DNA of 64,000 nucleotides, from assembly GCA_018136815.1 (NCBI GenBank), contig CM030938.1:4984749-5048748 (forward strand), in the 5' to 3' direction. Of this stretch, positions 53,471-63,339 are shown in pieces. Under the pieces are notes generated by a model, which searched no databases, was not told the origin of the DNA, and saw nothing but the letters and a program-made list of their open reading frames with translations. The number at the start of each line of letters is the position of its first letter. Within the stretch, counting starts at the first letter, position 1. Source of the stretch: Isochrysis galbana (Eukaryota; Haptophyta; Isochrysidales; Isochrysidaceae). A program made the position numbers and the translations under genes.

Positions 53471-53808
53471 GGGGGAGAAGAAGGGAGTGACTCAAGACGT
53501 CCCTGTGACAGGTATCGGGGGGCGCAGTCATTTATTTCTTCGAGGACTGCTCGCGGCGCGAGCTGTAAGGGCCGTTCTGCTTCTCGACGAGAGGTCCCTC
53601 CCCCCCCTACAGCCTTCAAATAAGGTCGTTTGCCTTCATTTGGTACCCCTCGTTTCCAAATACGCGATGCGCCGGTACAAAAAAATCAGATTGAAAACAA
53701 AAGGCCGCTTATCGGTTCGGGTTCAGCTCCCGTAAAGATTGAACCCACAAGGCCCAGCAACATCAAATACAAAAAAGCTCGGTCCTAGGACACCGGGCCG
53801 AGCTCACC
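53471..53808. other. Spacer
   Basis: Flank of the chromovirus; nothing recognised. Confidence 0.5.
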
Positions 53809-54402
53809 ATGAGGGCGCTCCTGCGAGCAAGGGGATGCATGGTTACTAGTGCGTGCACCCCCTCGGGCGCCTTTTTCTCGCTCGCTTGGCGCTCCCGGCT
53901 TACCGGCGGCCGCTGGCTCCGTGTGCATCGCGTGGTGCAGGTGTGTTTCTCCCTCCTCGCCCCCCCCCATCGGCCCTCCCTCCCACCCAAAAAGGGAGGA
54001 AAACCCCAACAACGCACTTCCCCCCCCCCCCCCGCTCTCTCTCTCAGGGAAGCGGGCTTGCGGTGGCCGCCGCCGGCGTCGCGCTCGCCGTCGCGTCGGT
54101 GCCCCGAGGGCGCCACTTCTCGCACCCCCATCACACGCTCGGGATCGTCGCCTTCGCCCTCGCCCTGCTGCAGCCGCTCAACGCGCTCGTGCGCGGCACG
54201 CCCGGCGCCCGCACCGCACGCCGCGCCGTGTGGCGGGTCGCGCACAAGGGGACGGGGTTCATCCGTGCTCGGCGTGGGCGTCTACCAGGCCCTCTCGGGG
54301 CGCGCCCTCATGCCGAGCCAAGGCGACACCGTTCTCGTCGCGTACGTGGTGCTCCTGGGCCTCTCCTTCGGGGTGCTCGCGGGGGGGCTCATGGTAGGGT
54401 GA
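53809..54402 (+). pseudogene. Broken cytochrome b561-domain gene
   Basis: Two exons: 53809..53940 and 54048..54402. The intron is GT-AG with a C/CT polypyrimidine tract, and phases match. The joined product has WLRVHRVVQ-GSGLAVAAAG, then HPHHTLGIVAFALALLQPLN and WRVAHKGTG, the spaced His residues that ligate two hemes in cytochrome b561/DOMON ferric reductases. It ends LVAYVVLLGLSFGVLAGGL. The frame changes at about 54260-54270 (FIRARRG in one frame, SVLGVGVYQ in the right one), so a base has been lost. The N-terminal helices and any DOMON domain are missing. A truncated, frameshifted copy, unless the indel is a sequencing error. Confidence 0.65.
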
Positions 54403-54508
54403 GAGTCCCCACGGGAGGGGAAGAAACCCTGAGGGAAAGGAGACCAAATGAAGGCAAGCCGCCTTGGGCAGAAATACAACACTGTGCCATCACTTCAAGG
54501 CGTGCGGG

Positions 54509-54586
54509 CAAGTGCGCCGAGGGGTGTCGTGATAGTACCGGGCTAGTGGGAGTAGTGGTTCTAACGCTCAGTTGTTTTATTATCGG
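54509..54586 (-). repeat. Dispersed repeat, inverted copy of 4541-4640
   Basis: See 4541-4640. It begins about 100 bp after the end of the b561 fragment. Confidence 0.7.
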
Positions 54587-54773
54587 CTGAGGTCGATCGA
54601 TTTGAAGGGGGGGGGGGGGCGTGGCGAGTCAGGCTTGAGGTCTGTACGCGGCCAGGGCGCTAAGGGGATTTGATAAGCAGCATGAGGGTGAATGTAGACA
54701 TCATGTAGCAACAACTTTGGGCCGCCTCCGACGGCGTTGAAGATGTTGGGGTTAGCTAGTAACTAGAGCTACA

Positions 54774-55008
54774 ACAAGTACCCACTTACGCCCCCCCCCC
54801 CGGCACTTGCGCCGCGACACCCTCCCCCCTCTTTAAGTCTCTAAGCTCTAAGTAAGAGATAAAAAGTAGTAAAGTTGCTAGGTAAGTTGCTCGCGAGTTG
54901 CTCGATGTTGCCCGTGACCCTTAAAGATGCTCGCAAGTTGCTCGCAGCACGCTCAGACACCCGCCCAAAGTTGCTCCAAAAGTTGCCGGCAACTCTTGTC
55001 AGCCCCTA
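54774..55008 (-). mobile_element. hAT element end, relative of 8698-10082
   Basis: Reverse complement of about 8698-8932: same 20-bp terminus (ending CAGCCCCTA at 55008), same GAGCAACT clusters, same TTAAAGAGG/CGCAAGTG tract. The opposite end is not found, so the copy is truncated or its partner has decayed. Confidence 0.85.
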
Positions 55009-55054
55009 GGAATGATCACCGGGGAGGGGAGGGGGCGCGGGCCACCGGACCATA

Positions 55055-55220
55055 TTCTAAGCCCTTGCACCCCTATCCCCCTAATAGTGCACGGGGGGAG
55101 TCGCCTGGTGGCAGGGGGGGAAGGGAAGGGCCGGGGGAGTGGGGGTGTAGAAAGTTTTTGCTGCGTGCGAAAAGAAAGTAGTGGGTCCACGGCCGCGTGT
55201 GCGGTGAGAATATTACTAGT
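55055..55220 (+). mobile_element. Probable decayed LINE 3' tail
   Basis: TAGTGCACGGGGGGAGTCGC, a GGGGGAGTGGGG block and GTGCGGTGAGAATATTA follow in the same order as in the LINE 3' UTR at 31725-31850. Weaker than the other copies. Confidence 0.5.
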
Positions 55221-56016
55221 AATATTAATAGGTTATTTATAGCCTTGGACCTCGCGTTCAGAGTATGGAATCCGGGGAGGCCTTTTGGTTGACTAGTTTT
55301 TGCGATTGTTGGGGTGTCCCTATGCCTATAGGTATCTTCTTCACTCTCATCAGGAAGTCTCGCTTACAAGAAGATTATGATGTGGCCCGAGCGAGCGTTG
55401 CGCGTTGCACTATCGGTATGCGCCGCAGGAACGCAAGAATCAAGGACGCCATAAAACATAGCCCGAGAGCTCTACACTATCCACATCATATCACGTACAA
55501 GCACGAGAGCGAGGTGCGAGAGCGAAGACAGTCATCGATCCCATGTACTTTTGCTACTTCTACCTGCGAGCGGTGCACTATGATGCCGACAAATTCCGAC
55601 ACGTATGGCAAGGGCATGGTGGGAATGTGGCTAAGTATTAGCGAACAGCAAAGATGCCATCTCGTCCATCTTGCTCGAGGAAGCCTTGGAAGTCGGCCAT
55701 AGGCACCCATTTCGGCCTCCTCCATGCATTCGCACATGGTCAAATCGCTGTAAATATCCGCAGGAAGACGGCTCCACCGCAACACACAACGGCGCGTCCT
55801 AGTCGAAGGACAGGAGGTCATTTAGGACATAATACGAATGGAAACATCAGTGTTGGTCTCTTACGTTCGGTGTCAGATATATTTCTGCATGGCTCCGACG
55901 AAGCAGATGATGCCGACAACAGCGTATGAGTAAAAATCCGATACAGCGGGCAGGCACGATCTCATGCCCATGCAATAACCATCTTTCCGACGGGGCATTG
56001 CCTCACGGACTCACGT
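55221..56016. other. Stretch without recognisable gene
   Basis: One 145-codon frame (55265..55702, +) has balanced composition and basic residues but no recognised motif. It could be a gene fragment. Confidence 0.4.
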
Positions 56017-56914
56017 TCAGCAGCCGCCACTGTCGCCAGCGAAGAGCATGTGGTGTCGCATAGGCATAATCTCTTTGATGAGCCAACAGCCTTCAAGCGG
56101 GGGCCTCCTCTCCTTCACCAACGTGAATCGGTATAGCTCGGCTTCGACGTGCTCCGAAACACCATCATCTTCACCCAACGCACCATGCTCCAGCTCTCTT
56201 GACAAACCGTCGCCTTGGATCCGACTCGCCCAACGAGGTTGTTCAGCTCGTGATGGTCGCGCAAACCCGCTTTGCTTGAACCTATAGCCCACTGGCTCTG
56301 AGACGGCCACAATCACTGTTGCCATATCGCCACGCGTGAGAGTACCTGGGAGAAGAGTGACATCCCCGAGCAATTTGAAGGATGCACAGCGCAAGAGGCC
56401 AACCAGGGCCGCCGAACTTGGCGCAAACCTGACATGGAGGGCCAATGCCACAGTAATCCCGAGCTCATGAAACAGAGGGCGTGCGGTATGTCTTCGGTGT
56501 GCTGGAGGGGCAATCTCACTCAATGAAGCGCTCTGTGGAGTCCTTTCCCCTGCGAGCTGTGAGAGCGGCGCGGCACTCATACGTGGCGAAGCCAAAGAGG
56601 CGGGCGAGTCCGGCGTCGGTCGATGGCACGTCATTGTACTGCAGCCCTCGGCAGATCGCGTGAACCACGTCTGCAGGCTGGATCCCTTCGGTTGGCGCCC
56701 GAGGGAGGCTGAGTACGAGGAGCTCCATCTCAGCGGTGAGCTCCTTGGCGGTGATGGGAGGGGAGCGCGGGCACGGCGGAAGGCTATTGCTGCCCACACC
56801 AGCCGATCTGCGCAGGAGAATGCTGCACCCGCCCTTGGCGAGCAGCAGCAGCAGCAGCAGCAGCATGTCGCTTCGGACGGCGCAGAGCGGCACGCGTGCC
56901 GGGCACTTCATCGT
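56017..56914 (-). CDS. DUF4864-like protein with signal peptide, two exons
   Basis: Exons 56520..56914 and 56017..56428; the intron 56429..56519 (91 bp) runs GTGAGA to TGTCAG. Removal joins STERFI-EFAPSSAALVGLLR in phase, giving 268 aa. The ATG at 56914 starts a hydrophobic leader with eight consecutive Leu (codons from a CAG/CTG repeat). Then GIQPADVVHAICRGLQYNDV, GLARLFGFATYECRAAL, a middle LLGDVTLLPGTLTRGDMATV and a C-terminal YRFTLVKERRPPLEGCWLIK. This order fits the DUF4864/NTF2-like pattern in which a short N-terminal helix pair is followed by beta strands ending GCW. Function unknown; secretion or plastid import is inferred from the leader. A TATA box inside a copia LTR-like segment lies 47 nt upstream. 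Confidence 0.75.
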
Positions 56915-56935
56915 TGAGAGGGAGAGAGGACAGAC

Positions 56936-57212
56936 GAGACTCCCACATCCTGAGAACAATCTTTTTATAGAGTAAAGTAGAAGGTGGCGGTTAGTTAGCG
57001 ATCCAGCTCCGCATGTGTCCTTAGGACTCTTTCTGTTCGAATTGAGCGCGTGGGACAGCCGTGGGCAGGCCCATACCGAGTAGCGAGACGAGGGCTAGAT
57101 GTAGCATGGTCTTAGCGACGCAAGGAGGGGGACGAGATCGGAGGACACCCAATTAAGCGTACACCAAGGCACATGGGGACTATGAGCCCCTTCTACTACA
57201 AAACTCCAGACA
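56936..57212 (-). promoter_or_regulatory. Copia LTR with TATA box facing the DUF4864-like gene
   Basis: On the minus strand the segment begins TGTCTGGAG at 57212, right after a polypurine GTGGGGGAG, as a copia 3' LTR should. It contains TATAAAAAG at 56969-56961 and ends about 20 bp before the gene ATG. 56936-57000 recurs inverted at 58860-58933. Confidence 0.6.
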
Positions 57213-57299
57213 CTCCCCCACAGCATGACACAGATGCTGCCTTAAAGACGAGGAAGGACGGACTCAGTCCGAAGACTGGAAGGGCTAACATCATATGCA

Positions 57300-58838
57300 T
57301 CAATCAGAATTGAGAAGTGTAGCCCGGTGACGATAGAAGGTTGTCTTATCGAGACATTTGGTGAAGATATCCGCTGTCATTTGTCCAGTACCAATCCAAA
57401 TAGGAACTGATATCTTGTGGAGATATTGTTCTCGAGCGTACAGTAGCCAACGCTCATAATGGATAATGGCGATTGCGAGCGGTGACTCCAGGATTCTTAA
57501 TCGAGTCACGAGCAGCGGAATTGTCAGTATGAATGCCAATAGGTAGCGATCGAGGAAGATCAACGAACTCGAACAGATGTAACATAAAGCGTAGATCCCG
57601 GGCCGCTAAAGCATATATGGCGGTCTCGGTCTCGGCCTCAGCAGAGGACTGCGCAACGATAGTCAGCTTCCTTGAACGAAATGAGATGGCCGCTCCCCCA
57701 TACATAAGAGCGTAGCCTGCAAATGGTTTAGGCATGGATCCCCATGAAGAATCAGCGTAGATGTCGAGCTTATCAACAGATCCGTCATAGGTTAACCCGA
57801 GGTGACGGGAGTGGTGCAAATAGCACAAGACGCCTAAGGCAGCCTCATAGCAATCCGGAGATGGGTCGTGCATAAATTGACATAGGAACGAAACATAGAA
57901 AGCAACATCCGGCCGCGTAATGGTGATCCATAGAAGTGAGCCGATGAGCTTGAGATACGACTTATTTCGCATTTGTGAACGTTCGAGGTCACTTGAGGCG
58001 ACACCTAGCTTGTGAAAGTGGTCAATCTTGGAAGCACAGACGGGGACTCCAAAGTCCTTAGAACAAGACTTACTCAAGAATTCAGTGTGTACATCCTCAA
58101 TATAACGTGTTTGACGTAGCAACATGGTTCGTTTGTCGCGATCTCGAGTGATTTCGTAGCCCAGAAATCGAGTTGGCTCACCAACGATGCTAATATTAAA
58201 CCGCTTCGCGTAATCGGCTAGAAATTCGTCGACAACGGCACGACTACCACGAGGGTATCTAACGAGCATGTTATCAACATAAATAGCAGGATAGACCGTT
58301 GGACCATCAGCGTACCTTTTCCGAAAGAAGTTGGGCTCGCAAGACGATTGCTCAAAGCCTATGGAGACGAGAGTGTTCGTATTGGTGGTCATATACTGAT
58401 AGCCGGCCTGTCGAGTCCCTTCAAGTGGCGCTAACAGCAAACAGGCAGCGTACTGAGGGTCCTCAAAGCCTGTTGGCTGCTGAACATATAGCGGATTATC
58501 GTCGTTATCGGCTGATGAGAACGCTTTAACTGTGTCAACCTCAAGCAAGTCATCATCGGCAGTATTGGCAGCGGCCAAAAATAGTCGAGTACTCTCATGT
58601 CGCAGAGTTCCACAGAACGTCTCCGTAAATCCACGCCTGGGACTTGACTGTAGCCACATGCCACCCAGCGAGCCTTGAAGCGATCAACAGAACCATCAGC
58701 GTTGTATTTTACCTTGAAAACCCACTTTCCTCTCATTGGTTTGCGTCCGCTTGGTATCTCTTTCGCAGTAACGAGTCGCCACGCCCTGTTGATCTCATGC
58801 TTCCCTCGAACATCTTCGGCCATAGCTTCTCGCCCCAT
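57300..58838 (-). pseudogene. Ty1/copia RT-RNase H fragment, inactivated
   Basis: Minus strand, in three frames. 58838-58600: AWRLVTAKEIPSGRKPMRGK then WVFKVKYNADGSVDRFKARW, the start of copia RT. 58659-57454: VDTVKAFSSADNDDNPLYVQ, AIYVDNMLVRY and TRFLGYEI, RNase H with DIYADSSWGS and SSAEAET. 57563-57300: GTGQMTADIFTKCLDKTTFY, the copia C-terminus. The catalytic YVDD reads YVDN and there are two frame breaks, so it is dead. Gag, protease and integrase are absent. Confidence 0.9.
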
Positions 58839-58859
58839 CTACTAGAGTAGACACACGGA

Positions 58860-58933
58860 CGTGGATCCTGGATCGCTAACTAACGTCTACCCTATAAAAA
58901 GATTGTTCTCAGGATGTGGGAGTCTCTCTTTCT
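58860..58933 (+). promoter_or_regulatory. Second LTR/TATA segment, outward-facing
   Basis: Inverted copy of 56936-57000, sharing GATCGCTAACTAACG, TATAAAAAG (58900-58908) and the 3' part TTCTCAGGATGTGGGAGTCT. It points rightward, towards the gene at 59171. A further short match to the left LTR (CATGTGTCCTGAGGACT) is at 58978-58994 in direct orientation, so the arrangement is scrambled. Confidence 0.6.
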
Positions 58934-59170
58934 TCTCTTTAGTGAGTAAAGTTTAGAGACTGGTGGTCCGGGTCCGTCATGTGTCCTGAGGACTGACTCT
59001 CTCTACCCGTCCCTCTAAAGTACTACTAGTAGTACGTAGTACTACTCTAGTAGAGTAGAAGATGAATCTACTTACTCTATCCATTCCGGTGGGTTTCGCG
59101 GGAAGCGCGCCCTCCGCACGCGGAGCGTGCGGCAGGGGGACGGGGAGACCGGGGACCCTGGAGGAGCTCC

Positions 59171-60295
59171 ATGTCGGAGACGCTGCCTCCGATGGCGTCA
59201 ACGGGCGTGGTCGTGCATTTCCGCTTCCCATTCGAGCGGAGCATCTCTCGCCACGCCCGAATCCTCTGGCGCTCTACGCTTGGCGAGCAGCTCTACGCGA
59301 CAGTCTGTCAGGGAGGCGAGAGTTCTGTCGTCCACTCGCAGCTGACTCACTCTGGAGATCGGTGGGTGGTGATGGAGGGCAAGGTTGCGGGTGGGCGCGT
59401 GCTACTCGACTATATCGCCACTGGAGAGAGGGAACAATGGGTCACGATTCGTGCACCAGACCGATGTGCTGCCGACGGTGGAGGCTCCTGCTCAGAAGCG
59501 CATCTCTCTGCCCAAGCTGCATGGCAGGAGCAGACGGCCTGCCTCTACGGTCCAAGTGCATCTACCACACCTCATGCCTCGGTCGATGGCCGTAATCAAC
59601 TCTCGCTCGAGGATGCTCTACGCCTATCTGCGATGGTGGCACGTCTCGCCCGTGTTGCGAAAGCAGCGGCACAGCATGCGGCAATGTATCTTCATGATTC
59701 AGAAGTGGCGACTGCTATGCAGCCTGATTCTATAAGAGGGTCCGAACAGAGAGGCGCTTCCTGCAAAGGACCTCAAGTTGGCGGCCTGCCGCTCTCCATA
59801 ACGGGTGATCCGAGTGAATGCGGCAACGCTTCAACGAGTAGCGTGAGCTCTGTCAGGTTGCAATTCATTCTTCCGGATGGGACGCGCGCCCCTTTTCGGA
59901 CCCGTGCAGATGTGCCACTCGATGAATGCATAATTTCGCTTGCTCGCCATGCTCTCTTCCAATCAGCTGTCGGCTACAGGTACGCGAATGGCGATGATGC
60001 TGGAGATGGCTGGTCGGCTCTAGGAAGACTGACATCACTGTTCGATTCGACAAGTGGCACCACGCATACGGCTTCTTGTGTCGCACCACCTCCGTTCAAA
60101 TTCTGCTTTCACCTTGCGGGAGACAGCAATGCTTCATCACTGGAGCAAGCAGTGGGTGGCAGTGTGCCGTCCGTTGTAAAGACGCGCACTAGCGAAACGA
60201 GCGGACAAAGTGAGCAAGTTCGCTGCCTTCGCGAGCTAGCGCCGTCAGCGAGCATTCGCATCACTGAGGAGGGTTCGGCTTGGCTTGCGGAATGA
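59171..60295 (+). CDS. Hypothetical 374-aa protein
   Basis: Uninterrupted frame of 374 codons with balanced composition. N-terminal half: TGVVVHFRFPFERSISRHAR and LLDYIATGEREQWVTIRAPD, reading as beta strands. Middle: Ala/Ser-rich helix. C-terminal: VRLQFILPDGTRAPFRTRAD followed by DECIISLARHAL, which recalls the first strand, turn and helix of a UBX/ubiquitin-like fold, a weak resemblance only. The ATG at 59171 was chosen as the first in frame. Upstream lies the outward-facing TATA segment (58900). Not recognised. Confidence 0.55.
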   Translation: MSETLPPMASTGVVVHFRFPFERSISRHARILWRSTLGEQLYATVCQGGESSVVHSQLTHSGDRWVVMEGKVAGGRVLLDYIATGEREQWVTIRAPDRCAADGGGSCSEAHLSAQAAWQEQTACLYGPSASTTPHASVDGRNQLSLEDALRLSAMVARLARVAKAAAQHAAMYLHDSEVATAMQPDSIRGSEQRGASCKGPQVGGLPLSITGDPSECGNASTSSVSSVRLQFILPDGTRAPFRTRADVPLDECIISLARHALFQSAVGYRYANGDDAGDGWSALGRLTSLFDSTSGTTHTASCVAPPPFKFCFHLAGDSNASSLEQAVGGSVPSVVKTRTSETSGQSEQVRCLRELAPSASIRITEEGSAWLAE

Positions 60296-60871
60296 TAGGA
60301 AATAACAGTAGTACCTGCACGGGGGTGGGAGCTGAGTCCTACCGTCGTCGACGAGTACGCGTCGACTGCAGCCCAGATCGGCCGCATTAGAGCAGTGGCT
60401 AAATCTTCTCTCATGCCCTTTAGGGGCGTGAAGTCAATAGAGGAAGTTGGTGATAGTCGTACGCTATTCAGCATGCCGAGGGGGAAGTCGAACGTTTCTT
60501 CAATGCCAATCTCACCATGCGGTGATGGTTTGGGTAGGCCCTGTTAGTAGCTGTGGTGGTGTGGATGGAGCTGTGGATCGTATGCGGGTATTGTTGTTAC
60601 GGATAGCGCCCTCCGTCCTCTCCTATCATCTTTACTTTCTAAGTCCAGCAAGGCCCTCTCTTCACGTGAGGAGAGGCGCGACGGCCCCCCCTCTCTTCTT
60701 TTTCTCTCTTCTCCCCTCCCCCCCCCATTTACGCGCTCGTCCTGTCTACATTAGTACTCTACGTATTATTGTGAGTGTGCGTGAGATATTGGTGTGTGGG
60801 GTTTGAAGTTTGAAGAGGGACTTTTATCTTATCCTTATCCGGTTCAGTCAGCCGAAAAGAGCGCGAGCGCG
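60296..60871. other. Stretch without recognisable gene
   Basis: 3' side of the 374-aa gene; CT-rich at 60690-60730. Nothing recognised. Confidence 0.5.
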
Positions 60872-61607
60872 AGCGATGGTGTCGCTCCCCCTCCTCTCGG
60901 CCGCCCTGATCGACGCGATGGTGCCCCCCCATGGGCGAACTAAGTATGAACATAGTTGTTGCGGCCCCATGCCTGATTTCACCACCGTCGCGCGGCCAAC
61001 GAGCAGACTCGCGCAGCACGGCCCCCGAATTGTGGTCGGCGCGGCGCACGCTTGTAGCCTTCACCAAACACACCAACCGCAGCGGCTCAGCTCGCTCAAA
61101 CCGCCGTACCGAGCGCGAAAAAAATCCGCGGGCTGCGAGGAAGTGGAAGATGGGGTCGGTCCCAACAAGGAGTGGCCCGATGGAGCCATGGAGGACATCA
61201 TAGATGAACCCATGTGGCCCCCCCACACCACTCTTCATCGGCCATCGGGCCAGGTGTACGATCTGGTGAGGAGGGGAGGGGATCCGGCTGCAGCGGCTCA
61301 ACGAGCGCGCGCAGACGCGGAGGATTGGCCGCGAGGCCAGTGAACAAGGCTCCCTCCACATGGGCCCCCCACACCACACCTTGCTCCATCGCTGCAGCCA
61401 TGCGGCTGAGTGAGGAGGGGGGGTTTCCGGCCGCAGTGGCTCGACGAGCGCACGCAGACGCGGCGAGCGGGCGCGGTCCATTGGGATGGGGCCAGGGGCC
61501 AGGGGGGCCCATCCCATCCCGTGCAGCAGCTCCATATCGCCTTGGCACCATCGCGGTGACCAGGGCGGCCGAGCGAGAGGAAGGGGAGCGACGGCATCGC
61601 TCGCGGC
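60872..61607. repeat. Foldback element with internal tandem duplication
   Basis: Ends are inverted repeats of about 55 bp: 60872-60923 (GCGAGCGATGG, TGTCGCTCCCC, GGCCGCCCTG) against 61551-61607 in reverse complement, with a few differences. Inside, a unit starting CATGTGGCCCCCCCACACCAC (61210) and ending GCGCAGACGCGG (61320) is repeated from 61358 to about 61462. Confidence 0.6.
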
Positions 61608-61644
61608 GGCCTCTCTTCGTAAGGAAGCATCAGGATATCGAATA

Positions 61645-62047
61645 TATTGAGTCAATATTTAGGGCCCCTTTGGGGCCCCACATATTGAGTCAATATTTAA
61701 TTTTTAACAAATTTTTATGGGTCGCGGCGCGGCAAAGGAACGGGACTAGCGCTCACTCAAGACAGGACACCCTGCCGCGGCAAGCGCAAGCACCCTTCCC
61801 CCCTTATGCCACCCAGCTCTTCACTAGCTTTCTACCTGCGCTAGCCAGAGCGCCCCTCCCTCCACACTCAGACAGCCCCCTACGCCAGGATCCTGTTCTG
61901 GTCTCGCAGGCAAGGGGGCCTAATGGGAGGGAGAGGAGCATCTCCTCAGAGAGGAGCTGTGGGGAAGGAGATGTCTGAGTGGGGGCGCTATACCCTTGCG
62001 CTAGGCATGGGCAGCGACGCCGCCTCAAGACATGTCCTCCCTCTTGT
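61645..62047. other. Spacer with short palindromic words
   Basis: TATTGAGTCAATATTTA occurs twice at 61645-61700 and again at 62834-62850 with a G-C palindrome following (GGGCCCCTTTGGGGCCC; GGGCGCTTGCGCC). These could be ends of a small element spanning 61.6-62.9 kb. No gene. Confidence 0.4.
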
Positions 62048-62419
62048 CTTGAGTCGAAATTTTTGGTGCTTGAAGCAGAGGGCAAGGGGGTTTGTGCTTC
62101 TTGGGTTAGTTGTAGTTGGAAGAGGGAGTGGGAGAGGGAGTGAAGTGTTGGAAGAGGGCCCAAGGCAGGGCACTGAGTTGTAGGTAATTGTGGCCCACAA
62201 GAGTGGGGTGAAAACCTGAAGTGTATCAACAAGGGTCTTGAGTTGAAATTTTTGGTGCTTTGAACAGAGGGCGAGGGGGTTCGTGCTGTTTGGGTTGGTT
62301 CTAGAGGGAAGGGAGAGTAGGAGAGGGAGTCAAGTGTTGAAGGAGGGCCCAAGGCAGGGCACTGAGTTGTAGGTTCTTGTGGCCCACAGGAGTGGGGTGA
62401 AAACGAGAAGTGAGTCAAC
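62048..62419. repeat. Two-copy tandem repeat, about 185 bp per unit
   Basis: Units 62048-62231 and 62234-62419 share AAATTTTTGGTGCTT, CCCAAGGCAGGGCACTGAGT and TGGCCCACARGAGTGGGGTG in the same order, with roughly one difference in ten bases. Confidence 0.85.
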
Positions 62420-63339
62420 ATGTTGAAAAACAGAGGCACAAGTTGCTCTCCGTAGGAGATTGATGTTTGTGAAGTGCCCTCCCATGTTGGGTGCACTGAT
62501 GGTAGAGGTTTCCACCATGGGGAGGGCAGCTAAGCTGCCCTCCCACATGAGGTGCTCTTGGGGTGGGAGGGTTTCCCACTGTTGGAGGGGGTCTCAAAGA
62601 CCCCCTGCATGCTACGCAGAGCCATGGGGGCAACCTGTTCGGTGCCAGTGCTCGCCACCCCGCGCGCTTGCGCGGGCGTGGTTTGGATGGGCTGGATGGG
62701 CTCTGAGAGGGCTTTCTGACGAGCCGCCTCGGGCGGCATGGGGCGTCCCAGGTGGGGCGCGGTGGCGAGGGTCGCCTGGGGCTCGGGAGCGGTCGCGGCA
62801 CGCTCCATAGTTCAAACTATAACAATAGTTTGGATTGAGTCAATATTTAGGGCGCTTGCGCCAGGCCCGTCCATATTTAGTGCGCGCCGGGCTGCCGGCC
62901 GCGCGGACGCGCGGACCAACGGAACGCTCAGCAGGCAGCGGCTGACGCCGCGGCCGTGCGCGCTAGAGCGCCCAGCACCAGCACATCTCACACTCACTGT
63001 GGTGGATCGTGTGGAGCTGTGGCTGTGGTGCGGCTGGGTGTGAGAGGAGGCTGAACTGTAACATGAGAAGTATGGCCCGACTGGAGCATGGGGGGTGAAC
63101 AATGGGGAGCCGAGGAAGCGTGCGGGGACGGGGCCGAAGACATGGGCGCACTCTCAGCCATCACGGGGCACAGCGACACGAGAACGGGAACGAGGGACGG
63201 ACGAGGGGGCACGGAAGGCGCTCGAGCGATAGCGCGGAGCGTAGTCAAGACACCGAGAGAAAACGTCACGCGCGGGGGGGAAGGGAATCGCGCGGGAAAG
63301 AGATAGACAGAAGGGGGTCGGGAACTCAAGGAAAAAAAA
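62420..63339. other. Stretch without recognisable gene
   Basis: GC-rich with small palindromes (GGGAGGGCAGCTAAGCTGCC at about 62520). No coding signal. Confidence 0.5.

Noticed and set aside
56820-56870. CAG/CTG run as an unstable triplet-repeat locus
   Set aside because: Only about eight units, and they encode the Leu-rich core of the predicted signal peptide, a common arrangement.
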